DNA of 64,000 nt from Euglena gracilis (GCA_039621445.1 CP154954.1:25556954-25620953); one strand, 5' to 3'; positions 44,263 to 57,914 are shown, numbered from the stretch's first letter. Program-made: numbers and translations. The notes: a model not told the origin generated them from the letters alone.

Positions 44263-46874
44263 AATTATTTAATCTCGTTTAATTTATATTTTAATGATTT
44301 AACATAAGTAATTATTTAATTCAATTTACTTTAAGCTAGTTTAATATAATCCAACCATCCCCAAGACCATCCCCTGAAGCAGCACTTCCATGCATTGGTC
44401 GAGAATATCCGTCCCTGAACTGATGGCACAAAATCTGGTGAGGGTGCATTTCAGGTGGAAATATTCCACAAAAAGCACTGCAGACTAGGCTTTGCTTAAA
44501 TATCCTGGGGGTCCACTACCTACCCAATTTGCTAGTCATTGCAAAAAAGCCACAAGGTAGACCCCCCTCCTGAGCTGGAGTCCTGAGCTCTCCCCGAATG
44601 GAAAAAATATCCAGCGCTGGGTGCCGAGGAGAAAATAGGGTATGTATGGTGTTTAAAAAAAAAGAGCCAACAATGAGCAAATTTTGGCAGATTTTGGGGG
44701 CTCAAAAAAAAAACTTCCATTGGCTAGCCATGCTGGGAGTCCCTGGGGGGTCCACCAGGATTTTTACCGTTCAAATTTGGATTAGCTGCATTCCAGCCCC
44801 CACTGGGTTCTTCGACCCTTAAGCAGAAGCCTGCTGCTGACACGATATATGGGTTCGATAAAAGGGCAGGTGGGGGGGTTGGACCGATCCAGGAGGGGAG
44901 GGTGGGGAGCCCACCTTATTGGGTGACAGATGTCAAAAAAAATGCAGACAAGATTTCGGCGCGATGCGCCGGTAGAAAAGATTGAAGCTTTTTTGGGGGG
45001 GTCCCAGGTTCCCCCCCAGGTCGGTCCAGATCCACCCTTGGAAGGTGGGCAGGGGGGTCCGTCTGGTCCAGGGTGGGGGACCCCCCACCTAAATTGAATC
45101 CTGCATTGGCCTTTCTGTGCGCTGAGGGGATTCACCATGGGATTTCCCTGAATTTATTCCAAACGTTAGCGTCCATTTGGAGGGATTGTCCATGCAGCAC
45201 ATCCATAAAACCTCAAAGCCAACAGCCTTGGCAGACAGAGACAGACGACCAGGCGGTAAGACCCACCCACCCACCCATACACACACACACACACACACAC
45301 ATACGCACACAAACACACACAAACAACTGGTAGAACCGGGCAGCCGGGGCCCTCTGCCACTGGGTACCGTTGGGAGGGCGTGCCATTGGTCACAAACACC
45401 AGGGCGATTCAGGACGGGGGAAAACCGACGGAGGAAAGATGCAGGTGGCTGGCGGAAGCAGCTGGGGGGAACGAGGCGTTGTTTCGTGATCCTGAGCAGG
45501 AGATTTACCTCACAGACTGACAAAAAAAAGAGGATGGAAATGACATACCTCTCCTCCGGGTTCTGTGCATGGAATAAACCAAACATTTTAACAACGAGGC
45601 CAAGGGTGCGAAAAGTGCTGACTGGATTTTGAAGTGGAAAGTGACCCCCCCCGGGGGGAGGTCGGTGAGCAAGGAATGGTCTACCCCCTCCCGGGTCTTT
45701 CGAAGCCTCTAGTCTCAATTTGGACGTTTCCAAAACGTTGTTCATTTCTATAAAATTCTAGCGGAAAAGCCTGAATTTACATTTTTATCCTCTGCCCTGT
45801 GAAGGCACACATGCCATTTTCCCCCAAACCTGGCAATTTGGTCCATCTTTGGGCTAGACACCACCAAAAAAAAACCGCAGGATTGTTCTGATTAGGGACC
45901 TGGGGGTTCGCTTTCCAAAACCCCTTTATCTTGAAGTGAAGCAGAATTGAATCCATGGCGTCTAAGGACCAGCCCATTTACGTACAAACTTGTCCCCCCA
46001 AAACTTCGTCCTCAAATTTCTATTTCCATGTTCTATTTCAATTTTTCAATCACCCACTTCCTACCCCCGGGGGGATGGGTCGGTCACTCTGGCCACTCGG
46101 CCCAAAAAACAGGCCAAAATCAATGAATTTCGCCCCCCCCCCCCAAATACCGGAGCATTCGGCGCTGCGTGGCCACTTTCGGCCGACCCTCCCCCCCTGG
46201 AGCATCCAGAGCCAAAACCAGTCAGCACCTCAAAAAATGGGGGGGGGGGCTTGTGAGGGCCACCTTTTGGGGGTCAATTTTGGGGTTCAAATTTTGTTTT
46301 CGGCAAGAAGTGCCGAAAACAAAGGAAACCTCCCACCCCCTGGGGGAGGGGGAGGGACCAGACCCCCCCCCGGGATCTGGACAGGATTGTTCAATGACAG
46401 ACTGTGTCTTGGATGAAGGCACAAGAAGGGAAAAAAGGGCGATGACTCTAAAACATCACAAGCTGTAACACAAAACTAAGCGAACTATCTTGCGTATTAC
46501 CCAAGATGTGCCCGGAATGCAGTTACGTAGATTGCTGGGTGGCTTCTCTCCAAACTCCAAATCCCAATCACAAACAGAAATCAAATCTGGGCTGACACAC
46601 ACACAAAGCAGCGGTGCAATCGAAAGCCTTGCTGTGTCGCCTTCCATAGTACAAAGCAACAGTGCAGGGGGAGGTGGAAAGCCAAAAGCAGGTCGGCTGC
46701 CCATAGATAACCAAACTGGTTAACCCCCGTCCTCAAGAGTTGTAGCCATGGATGGTTAATGGGCACGCTGGCGTGTGGGCACAAAAACTGGAAAACCCAA
46801 ATTATAAATTCATGCAAAAGAAAAGAACAAAACGGCGGCAGGGATGCCGCCACTGCCACACTAAGTACTGCTAT

Positions 46875-46966
46875 GGGGATGCCGACGCACGGTATGCGGC
46901 ACACCGTGTGGCACACCGTGCACACTGTGCTGCACACCGTGCCGCACACCGTGCGTCGGCATCCCC
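46875..46966. repeat. 19-bp inverted repeat around CACACCGTG tandem units
   Basis: GGGGATGCCGACGCACGGT (46875-46893) and its exact inverse (46948-46966) bracket repeated GCACACCGTG units. Related GCACCGCGTG runs occur near 12320-12365, 12940-12972 and 37700-37740. A long hairpin is possible. Confidence 0.75.
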
Positions 46967-47389
46967 TATGCGGTACAGGTTCCGCAATCCGACATTGCCC
47001 ATAGCGACCACAGTCCAAGGACCAGCCGCTTCGGGAGTCACTGGGGGGGGGGGGGCACAGCATTGGGCTCGAGTTGAGAAAGAAACGGGGAGGGGCCAGC
47101 AGAGGGGTGGGGTTGGGTGGGTTGGGGAGTGATGTCCACTGTGGTCAAAAATGAGAGGGTGAGTGGGGGGAGGCAGAGCAATTTTAGGACCTGGGGGGGC
47201 AGAGAAGGGGGTTGCGAAAAATTTAACCCCCAAAAATAAGTCCCCCTCCTGGCCGGTCCGAGCAAAAATCCATGAAATGGATTCCCCCCCCAAATAAGGT
47301 CCCCCCTGCCGGCGCGAAGCGCCGGATTTTTGAAAAATGGGACATTTTGGGGGGGTAAATCTGCCATTTTGGGACAGTTTTCACACACT

Positions 47390-47516
47390 TCTACGACCGC
47401 CCCCTCATCTATGACCACCCCCCGGTCACAGGTTGCAGGTTATGGGGGTGTTATGACCCCCCCCCCCCGGTCACAGGTTGCAGGAACCCGGTCATACGAC
47501 TAGGGGGGGGGGGGTA
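47390..47516. mobile_element. GTCGTACGACC family copy, shortened
   Basis: TACGACCGCCCCCTCAT, two CGGTCACAGGTTGCAGG units and a final GGTCATACGACTAGGGGGGG, then TAATTAATTGAATTAATT sequence. Confidence 0.55.
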
Positions 47517-48757
47517 ATTAATTGAATTAATTAAATTAAATTGAATTGAATTGAATTGAATTTGCCCGTGTCCAGAGCATGCACTGGGGCCAATTTGGGT
47601 GTCGATCACCCCAAGATTGCCGTGAAGGCAACGGAGGCATGAGAAGCTGAGAAAGAAAGGGACCCCCTGCAAGCTCTTCCACTCCCCTCCCCCGCACCTC
47701 CGCGCTCCTTCCCTCCACGACTCGCCCTCACCCTCGGCGGCCACGCATCCCCTCCCTGCGGGTTGGAGCTCGCCAGCTTGACCGCGGCCCTCTGTTGTGC
47801 AGTGCGGCCCGAAATGCCTGTTTTGGAGGTGGATTTCGTGACTCGACTATTTTGAATGGTTTCTTATAAGCGTTGGTCAGACAAACCGGGTGGGGAACGT
47901 GACAAGCAAACCGTGGTGCTGTCTGGCTCAGCACCGCAGCAATAGAAGCCCACCTCCGATGGATACGCAGGGGCCACTGCAAGTGGAGGGTCCAAATAGC
48001 GGCCCCTCCTCCCCAGAACAGAACGGGAATCGGCCGAACAGCCAGGGTGGTGGGTGGGGGGGGGGGGGAGGGTCGACCTCTCCCCGTATTTCCGAGAGCA
48101 CCAATTTCCGAGACCCGAAAAAAATTTTCCGGCGCCTTCGACACCGGGTGTTTTTTTTTTTTGACCAATTCTGGGACCCATATAGGGGGTTCCCCCAGAA
48201 ACACCCAAAACCCCATTTTTTCATACTTTCCAAAAACTCAACGTTTTCTCAAAATGTAGATTTTGAGTGGTTTTTGAAGCAAAAAATGCCATTGAAAGTC
48301 CAAATAAAATTCAAACGGAAAAAGTGTCAGTAAAATTTGATTGTGCCAAAATTTTGTCCACTTTTTTTTACCTTCGTTTTTTTTTCACCCCCCCCCCTGA
48401 AAACTACCATTTTTTAACCCTGAATTTTTTGTAAAAAAAAATGTCGTTTTCCATTAAAATATCATGTGTTTTGGGTTCATTTTTTCAAAAAAAAATTCTA
48501 AAGTTTTCCCGGCCAAAATTCCCGTTTTCCCGAAATCGGTGTATATGCTGTGGTGGGGGGGGGGTCGACCCACCCCCCACCTCCCGGGTTGGGGGGGGGG
48601 GGTTGACCACCTCCCCCCACCAGGCCTTCCCGTTCTGCCCGCTCCTCCCCCCGCCACCAGAGGTGGCGGTCAACTCCAGGCACACCCGCAATTCAATTTG
48701 GGGGGGACAGGGCAGTGGGGGTTTGCGGGGTGTTGGCCAATGGCCCCCCTCGCCCAG

Positions 48758-49347
48758 CGCCGCAAAGGGTCGCCGCCCCGCCTGGCTCGACGGCTCGCCC
48801 GACACGATGCACTGCCGCCCCCTGCCAGTCCCCTCTGACCCCCCGGATGGCCCCAGCGCCCTCTCCCCCAGCACGGCGCGGCATGGGATGGCTTGGCAGG
48901 GCATTGGGAGAGGGGGAAGGGGGGCAGGGGGAGGTGCCCGGTCGGCCGAGTGCGCCATCAGCACCTGCCCTGGGCCAGCGACCTGCCATTCGACTTTGGA
49001 CAGTTTGTGCTGTTTTGTCTGTTTGTGTTGTGTTTTTTTTTGCCCTTGTTTTTATTTATTTGTTTTTATTTATTTGCCCTTTTTTGGAAAACCTTATTGT
49101 GGAAGTTGACGTACAAACAAAATGGTCGAACATTTGAACACGAGGAAGTAGGCCGCATAACGTTGTGATCCAATGTAGTGCATGCGTGTCCCATGCAGCG
49201 CCGGTGCCATCCCCAGTAGTGCCGGAACCCCCTCCCTCCCCTGCGACGCCAGGGGCCTGCCTGCTGCCGTGGCCACCGGTCGCTGAGCCGCTCTCTCTCT
49301 CCCCCCCCCATCCCCTGCACTGGGCCACTGCTGCCACGGACTGGTAG
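48758..49347 (+). CDS. Candidate two-exon fragment, unrecognised proline-rich protein
   Basis: After an AG at 48757 the frame reads RRPAWLDGSPDTMHCRPLPV and SDPPDGPSALSPSTARHGM with almost all G/C third positions. After CCCATGCAG (49198) a frame reads VPSPVVPEPPPSPATPGACL and ends HWATAATDW at TAG 49347. Likely donors lie near 48933 or 48941, but I could not match the phase, so joining is tentative. RRP..LDG resembles the candidate exon at 53723, perhaps by chance. Confidence 0.3.
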
Positions 49348-49528
49348 TTCGGTCCGGCGGGCAACCCGGCCAAGATGGGTCCCCCGAGGAGCACGGCGCC
49401 GGCTGCCACTTGGCTTCATGTGGGCGTGTTGCGCTGTCCAGTGCTGCGGGGTGTGTTGTGCCTCCAGAGAAGGGGTATGAAATTGAAGACCTTTTGTTGA
49501 TTTCGAAAAAATCTGTGGGTTTGTGTGA

Positions 49529-49571
49529 TTGAGTGTGAGGAGTGAGCGAGTGAGTGAGTGAGTGAGTGAGT
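49529..49571 (+). repeat. (GTGA)n microsatellite
   Basis: About nine GTGA units with one GCGA. Confidence 0.85.
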
Positions 49572-49789
49572 ATGTCTGTGTGCGTGCTTTCCCTTTTCTT
49601 TTGCATTTTGGTGATTTTTTCTGCATTCTGGGGGGGAAAAATGGGAGTGAACGCGAAGTCTCATTTTTATTTTGTATTTCCAATGTGGTTTTTGTTGTGT
49701 CCAACTTTAAAAACATTTTCCTTTTTTTGAATCTTTGGACAAATGAATTGATGGGTATTTTATCAGCGGCGTTGCTTGCATCGGGCTCA

Positions 49790-50440
<651 letters not shown>

Positions 50441-51613
50441 CCCACCATCCACCCCCCTCTCCCCACCAAACTCAACGTCTTCTTATTTTAGATTTTCGCT
50501 TGGTCGGCCCGGGTCTTATTTTTGTGGGGTCTTATTGGGGGGGGGGGGCTTATTTTGGGGGGGGGGGTACCCAAAATGAGATTTTTCGATGAAACTTCAC
50601 CAATTTTTTAATTTTTTAAAGTGCCAAAAATGTGGTAAATGTCAACTTACACCAATTATGAAAAAAAGATGTTTTTTTCTCAGCCCGGGTCAGAAGAAAA
50701 AATCCAGGGAATAAGACCCCCCTGCAGGTTTCCAGCAACCCAAAAACAAGGCCCAGGCCGTATTTTTTGGGGGGGTCATGGGCCTCTGCCACAAAACGCC
50801 TGACATGATCTGATTTTGGGAGTTCCGCACGTGATGGAGGGGTCCACCCGGGCTGGCTGGGTGGGATGGACCTTCCCTGGGGGTCTTTGAAAGAAGCCTG
50901 CAGTACCCCCCCCCCGGGGGGGGGGGGGGGTGGACTGCAGCTGGTCCAAATTTGGCCAGTGGGATTTCTAGCAGACCCCCCCGGGGGGGCCTGCTAGCAG
51001 GGCTAGCTAGTGGAAATTTTTTGGGACCCCCCAAAAATGGCCAAAAATGCCCACTTTTGGCCATTTTCGGGAATTTTTGGAACAAAATCAGCCAAAAACC
51101 CATTAAAAGCCTCATTTCCACCTCGGCGCTGCGCGCCGAAGGAAACCCCCGGACCCCCCCCCCCCCCCGGGGGGTCTAGCTAGCCCATTTTTTCCAGTGT
51201 CCAGCCGATTGGCTAGCCAGTACTCCCCCCCCCGGGTCCTTAAGCAAAAGCCTGGCCTTCACACAGAAGTATTTTGCATCTTTTTCAATTTTTTAAATAT
51301 TTTATTTTTTTTGCATTTTCCTCCTACGGGTTTTCAACATAAATGTAAACCAATAGATTGCCTCAGAAAAATTTTCATTTTGACTAGATTTTCCCCCGCA
51401 ACCAATCTCGGCATAATTTTTTTGTGATTGTTTTTTATTATCAAAATGGTTTCTTTGTGTAATCATAATAATTTTTCTTTTTTTGTGTCGCCTTGGGACA
51501 GGGTTATTTTTTTACTGGTAACCCTTGTTTAAGGACCACCTTTATCCAAATGGCTTCCAACGGCCGGTCTGGATCTCGGATGGGTGAAACATTAAAACCA
51601 CATTTTTGGGTGT

Positions 51614-53210
51614 TTTTGGTGGATTGGCGATGGTCCAAGGGTGCTGGAAATCAAAATTTTCCAACGACAACCTGTTTTCACCAGAGAATTTTCTCATTTT
51701 TTCCCTTTTTTTTCCCCTGTGGATGCTCAGTTGAATGTGGGTATTCTGAGTGGTTTTTATTCCCACTTATGGACCGCCCTTCTTCTTCTTCATCCCCAAG
51801 GGTCCCAGCAAATGTGGAATCCTAATTTTGGTTATCTTAGCCTCCGTGGAGCCTCCGCGGACGCTGGTTACCTTATGAGCCCCGCGGAGGCAACCAATCT
51901 TGTACGCGGGCCACGTCTGAGAAATAAAAATATATATATATTTTACGGGTTGACGCCAATCCCCCCCCCACACCCCTCCCCACTAGCCCCTCACTAATGC
52001 CCAGAGGAAGAGGAATTTATTTTATTTTTTTTTTCACCCAACTCCACAAAAAAATTTTCCCATTTTTGCCACATATCCCTAAAAAATATTTTCTGTTTGG
52101 ACTCCAACACCGCCCACATCCCCACATAAGGCAAAACTCTTTCCCCTCTCACATGCCCCATACCCCCCGTTTGCCACAAAAACGATACCCAAAATTGTGA
52201 TCCTGTTGAGATTTGTCTCAACTTTGATTCAAGATTATACTGCATCTTCCACCAGGGTGAACCAACAGTCACGTGAGGGGGGGAGGAGGTGGTAGGCAAA
52301 CTGCACAGATGTCATGTTGTCAGCATGGATGTCATGTTGCAAAAAAGGTGACATGAAATCCAAGGTGGCGTCCATTTGGCTGTGCCCGGGGGGGGGGGTC
52401 TCCCCCCAGACCCACCCCCACCCCCCTCCCCTTTACCCCCTTCCCCCTGCCCCCTCGCCCGCTCCCCAATGACAACATCCTCTTGTGTGGACAAAATTTG
52501 GCGGACATGGCGTAAATAGCAAACAGGTAAACAATAAAAGCAAAATCGGGCGGACATTTCGTTTTGTGGCAAATGGATAAATGGTTTTCGAACAAGTTTG
52601 GCGGACACGGCGTAAATGACAAACGGGTGAACGGTCTGTGCCACATCAAGCGGACATGTAAATACAATTCTGGCGTGGTTTTTTTTGTATCCTCTGTGCA
52701 AATGGGCAGAAATGGTTCTCACTGGTTTGGAAGCGGATGATCTGCCACTGAGTGCAGTCGCCGTGTTTGACATTGAATACTGTTTCTCTTTATAACACAA
52801 AAAAAACAAATTCCCGTACATTTCTAAGTTCACAACATGCTCTGGAAAATCTGGTTACCTTAACCTCCGCGGAGCCTCCGCGGAGGCTGGTTATCTTAGA
52901 GCCTCTGCGGAGTCTGGTTACCTTGAGCCTCCGCGGAGGCTCTGGGGAGGCTCCGCGGAGCCTCCGCGATGGCTCTGCGGAGGCATCCTAAAAGTTAGGA
53001 TTCCACTTTTGCGGTAGGTGGTGATTTTGGTGGATTGGCGATGGTCCAAGGGTGCTGGAAATCAACTTTTTCCAACGACAACCTGTTTTTACCGAGAATT
53101 TTCTCATTTTCGCCTTTTTTTCCCTTGCGGATGCTGAGTTGAATGTGGGCATTCTGAGTGGTTTTTTTATTTAAGGACTGCCCTTCTCATCAGTCATTCA
53201 TCCCCCCCAA
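51614..53210 (+). repeat. About 190-bp direct duplication enclosing CCGCGG/GGTTACC palindromes
   Basis: TTTTGGTGGATTGGCGATGG starts at about 51614 and 53024. Both copies run about 190 bp at roughly 90% identity. Palindromic CTCCGCGGAGGCTGGTTACC units follow the first copy (51838-51900) and precede the second (52850-52990). TGTGGAATCCTAA (51815) and TTAGGATTCCAC (about 52996) form an inverted pair around the middle segment. No gene is supported inside. Confidence 0.7.
52499..52662 (+). repeat. Degenerate tandem repeat with GGCGGACA units
   Basis: About three to four units of 50-60 bp starting GGCGGACA(T/C)GGCGTAAATG or similar, then CAAACGGGT(G/A)AAC. The open minus-strand frame follows the repeat. 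Confidence 0.55.
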
Positions 53211-53722
53211 AAGGTTTATTTCGAGCTTATTTTGGCTTTGGTAGCCTGTGGAATACCAAATTTCTTAAAATGCTAAAAGTGTGTGGATGGGGTTGGCTCA
53301 GACCCACCCACCCACCCACCCAACCCTGCCCCCCCAGGGGTCAGCAAAACGTAAAAAAAAAAAAGCTCAAACTTTTCTGATGTCAATGCAAACGGAGAAA
53401 TGGACCGCACTCCAATGAAAAGAAACTCTGATGGGTTGATTTTGGAAAGAATTGGTGGAAATTCAACGGACAATTAATACGCACACCCCCCAGGCCAAGG
53501 TTGACTGTAAGGTTCAGGGGAGGGGGGGGGGGGCAAGTGGGTACCCCGCTGGAGGCTGGGCTTTGCTCTATTTTTGTGCCAAGGCCCGTAAATGTTTGGA
53601 TCCCAAATTGCCGCCCCCCAAAGTGGGTCCCCCGAGCCCACCCTCCCCCCCCGGTCCCCCCCCCCCTGGGGTGGGGGGAGGGTCCAGACCGCCCCCCCCC
53701 CCGGTCCCAAAAGCCACCTCAG

Positions 53723-53808
53723 ATCGACGCCCTTTTCCGACGGTGAAACTGGACGGAATGTTCCCCAAAGACCCATGCCAGTTCCTTGTCACGGCCGCCG
53801 GGCTCCCG
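53723..53808 (+). CDS. Candidate internal exon with perfect donor, unrecognised
   Basis: Acceptor CCACCTCAG, frame RRPFPTVKLDGMFPKDPCQF then LVTAAGLP, and donor CCG|GTGAGT at 53809. Third positions are mostly G/C and the donor matches the canonical consensus. The frame stays open into the next 250 bp, so the end is less sure than the donor suggests. No neighbouring exons identified. Confidence 0.4.
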
Positions 53809-54116
53809 GTGAGTGTGCTCATCCTTCCCTCTGAGGTGTCGACATCGCCCCCGGGGCTGAGCCCCCCTGGGCGTCGGGTGCCTGGCCTTGCCCACACCCG
53901 GCCCAGGGGTGGCTGGGCCCAGATGTCCCCGGCCGCCTTCCGGGGCGGCTCATCTCTCCCAGTCTTGATGGTCCTTTTTGTGACAGACTTTTGTTTGTCC
54001 CGCCATTTTTTGAATGTGCTCTGTAACCCCCCCCCCCCGGCGCTTAATCCCCCCTTTCATGCAAATTTGTACCCCTAAAGTTGGCCTTGGCTCCTAACTT
54101 ACATGCCCTACCCTCC

Positions 54117-56215
54117 CTCAGGCGGCGCATCTCGCACTTAAGTTTTTTTTGTCGATTTTCGCTCATCGACCATTTTTTTATTTGGGTGCTGGCGTTACAA
54201 GGGGAGAGAGTGAGAGGCAGCAGGATAGGAAAAAATACGGGCGATTTCTCATTTTTGGCACCGGCTCTCCTGAGAATTACGCTTTTTTGCTGTTTTTTTT
54301 TGGTGGTCGGAATGACACGAAAACCCCCGGACCTGTCCCCCCAAAATGAAAAACACCGACAAAAGCACCAAAATGCCGGTACCGCCTTCCCCCTTTTGGT
54401 GCGATGCGACTCTCCTCACTGGTTCAGCCATGTTTTGAACAAATAAAGCAGGTCGATGTGCGCAATTGCGCACATCGTCCATTCGATGATTGCCTGAAGA
54501 ACGTCCATAAATGCTCCAAGATTCATACTTTTGAAAACGGTGGGTCAAATACCGTGAGTTTGGGGGCGAAGATGAGATCGGTTTGTTGGAGACCCTGGCT
54601 GGCTCCCTCCAGGGGTTTTTGACGCACTTTTCTTGTTTTTGCCGGCCTAAGACTTTTGTTCGTTTGCCAGAGCGCGGAGAACAAGCATGGGGGGTAGGGG
54701 GGCTCCAATCACGCCGCCGGCCCGTGCAGAGAAAGTGGTTTGAAGGGGAGGGATGGGTCGCGAGTCCCCACCGAACTTGCAGTGGGATGCGTCCGGCCAA
54801 ATTGTATCGTGATGAAATGGGAGAATTGATGACACAGATTTCACTGGAATGATTTTTTTGTTGCGCAAATGCGCACATTCGACAACGTGTGCGCATTTGC
54901 GCACACCAAACTCATGTCCCTTTCCATGAAGCGGGAACGGGCCTCGCTGATTTGAGCTTTTTGAAACAAACAATAACTGAAAGAGCTTACCATGCAGCTT
55001 TGCTCTGAAAACAGACAGAAATACACTAGAAGCATCAATTACCAGGTCGGAATTAAAGAAAAAGTGGTCGGTTTGCGCAAATGCGCACGTGGTCCGCATT
55101 TGCACACTTTCAAACACCGACCACATGTGTAAAGGTTGACGTTGTCGGAGTGCGAAATGGGCACACCATGATAACGTGCGCATTTGCGCACACCAACCAC
55201 GATAGCAAAATTCAGACAGAACACATCAAACACGACCCCAAACACCACCTGTAATGGCTCCTTCGGTGTGCAACTTACTCAGCTGCCAAACGCTCTCCTC
55301 AACGATGAGGCTGTTTTCAAGGCCAATTCTGGTCCAGTGACAGGTCCAGGTCCATGTGGAGACCGTAGACCTCTGGTAGGTGGTCCGCCGCTCGCACGTC
55401 ACGACACACGTGCAATGACTCTGCTTGGGGTGGCCCTCGAAAACCCCCGCCACTTGCCCCCTGGCTTGCGTTTTGCTGCACCAGTCACATCAGCTGATGA
55501 TAGCTGGTTGCACTTAAGCATCCACCAGGCCGTCATGAACCCCCGGTTCAGCAGCAGCCACCGACGTTGTGGAATTGGATCCCCATTCAGACAATCAAAA
55601 AAAACCAAAAAAAAAAAAGAATAAAAAACAAACAAAATAAAAAAAAAAACACAAAAAAAAACAAAAAAAAACCAGCCGGGACGGCAGACTGGGTGGGCGG
55701 GCAAGCTGCTAGTCCATGGAAACAATGGAAAATGGGGCAACTCATTCTTTTGGAGGTAGAGAATATTTGATGTTTACACCTGGTTGGGTTGCGTGAAAGT
55801 ATTGGGACTCAGCACCCTTGTTTTTCTGAGGGAAAAATGAGGCATTATTATTGTGGCAAAAACAGAAAAATTGTCCTGGCCAAGGCGTCAGGAAGATTAC
55901 ATATGCGTAATTTTTGAGATTCTGGAAGTCGTTATTTTTTTGAAGAAAGGTGTCCAGCAATCATGGGGGGTTACACATCATCGATTCCTCCCCGCAATTT
56001 CCAAACTGATGGCACGAAAACGATTGGTCGTACGAGTTGGGGATCAGATATGCAAAATTTGCCCTTGGAGAGGACAATAATTCTCCTGTCATATAGTGTG
56101 TTCCACTGCACGTTACGCATAACATAGAAAAACCAAATTTTCTTCACCACACAATATCTTCAACACAATAGTTTGCGCACACAGTGGTCAGTGTGCACAA
56201 ATGCACACGTCAATT
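54117..56215. other. Second TGCGCA-palindrome island
   Basis: It starts with CTCAGGCGGCGCATCTCGCA and shares with 28773-29080 a stretch resembling AAAACCCCCGGACCTGTCCC. Motifs occur at about 54458 (GTGCGCAATTGCGCAC), 54862-54903 (two pairs), 55073-55108, 55177-55196 and 56172-56207. Blocks between them are different from those of the first island except 55240-55600. No CRESS genes are seen here. Confidence 0.5.
55240..55600 (+). pseudogene. Unidentified coding fragment, relative of 29690-30250
   Basis: An open frame follows the motif at 55177 and reads GSFGVQLTQLPNALLNDEAV, SGPVTGPGPCGDRRPL, MTLLGVALENPRHLPPGLRF and SADDSWLHLSIHQAV, running into an A-rich tail at about 55596-55670. Nucleotide blocks match 29690-30000 in order. 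The A-rich end could mark a retroposed transcript. I do not recognise the protein. Confidence 0.35.
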
Positions 56216-57727
56216 GTTAAGGATGAAGAGCACTCTATAACACGGGGGCAAAACAAAGGCACATTTACAAGCCACCGTTCTATGTCACAAATTGCAAAAT
56301 GATTTTTTTCTTCACTTCTTGTCCCTTGACCTCCTTGTATGCAAGCCTGGCCCTTTGTTAGCTCTGTTTCTTTGGCATTTCCCCCATATCTGATTGCAGG
56401 CGCATTTCCCAGAGGTTGCCCCCCCCGTCTTAAGTCTTGGCTGGGAAGGACGTCGTGCAAGTTGGGGGGCGGTTGTTGGAGTTAGGTTTTGGGGGGGGGG
56501 GGGCAGGAACCGGCATGGTACAGCGATGTGTGCTTATCCTGAAATGGTAACTCAGATAAGCCTGAGACCCCCAACTACAGTTTGGATCAGCCCGACCCTC
56601 AAATACGGATTGATGAGGATAATGGAATGATGGATTGGTAAGGAAAATAAGCATGACGAACGAGGATTCGACAGGGACGGGAGTGGGTGTGAAGCAGCCC
56701 AGTGTCAGCGTACATCAGCGTGTATTGGATGTAGGCCATTCTGTTTTATTCTGGTGTTTTGGATGGTTGACCAGCGTTGCAACTAAGGAAACCACAGATA
56801 ACGACTTTTTACACGGAAAATTGCAAATTTCGGATGACCACGGATAACCGCGGTTTATACGGATAATTGCCATTTTGTATGAACAAAAAAAACATAAAAA
56901 ATTCCATTCCCAGCATGGTGTGTGGAGGGCGATGTGCTCCCACAGGGGTATGCCAACATGTCTCCACCCCTGGAGGCGTGTCCAGCACTTGGGCCCCTGT
57001 CCGCGACGCATATCCGTCTCGGCGCCTTTGTCCCGTCGTCCGTCGCGTCCCACCGCCCATCCCGTCCCATTGGGGAGCCCCACTTCCTCCGGCGTCTGCT
57101 CCTCTCCGTGCGTTGCCATCCCATGGGTTTGGTCTCTTCTTGCCTGCTGTGCCCCCCCCCACTCAGAAGCCCCCCCTCCCCGGAGGGATTTAGATGGTCC
57201 GATTTGGTCCGATTTAGATGGTCCGATCAAAACTGAACATTTTTCCCCACCTGTCAACCCCCAGTGAGAGATACTCAAAATTTTGTTTGAGGGTGTGCGG
57301 AAACAGAACGCAACTTTTTTGCAAGTTTTTGTAGGACCGTTTGTAGGCGGATATCCGCACATATGAATTGATGAAACGTTGGGAAGCTTCATGCACAGCT
57401 GCCGGCGTGTTGTATTTTTATTTTGTATGATGGATGGTGCTGTGTCAGGGATGGGGATGGGGATGCAACACACACGGCATTTGAATGATGTGAGTGAGCC
57501 GCATACCTTTCAGATGGAAACCTGCGCAGAAGGGATTGACAATGAGAAGAGTTCGTGTTTGTGAACGACACGTGGCAGCGGGAAGTGGGAACGCGCTGAA
57601 ACCTCCAGAGGTCGATCATCGTGTGAAGTTGTTAATGAACAAATTTGGGGGAGAGGGAGGGTGACTTTGCGACGTTAGTGAATGGTAAGAGTGGGCGGTT
57701 ATCCGCCCACTCCGCTTTTATTTTAGA

Positions 57728-57764
57728 CAGGTTTCCGCCCAGATGTGGTTTGGGCGGAAACCTG
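57728..57764. other. Perfect 14-bp stem, 9-nt loop hairpin
   Basis: CAGGTTTCCGCCCA and TGGGCGGAAACCTG are exact inverses separated by GATGTGGTT. Related short GGCGGNTATCCGCC-type inversions occur at about 57697 and 57348. Confidence 0.8.
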
Positions 57765-57914
57765 CATGGAGCTTGTTGGTGTCCCGATGGGTTGTGTCTG
57801 TGATGTTTTGGTGTCCCGAAGTGTCCCGGTGTCGGTGGTGGTGCGCGGCGACATAATTTTTAAAAGTTGGGCTGGACAGGTTGAAAGGGAGCTGTGGTTG
57901 CTGCACCTTGGCAG

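Noticed and set aside
47451-47744. Minus-strand frame starting MAAEGEGESWREG
   Set aside because: GC-rich and open on both strands, with no consistent donor or partner exon; too weak to list as a gene.
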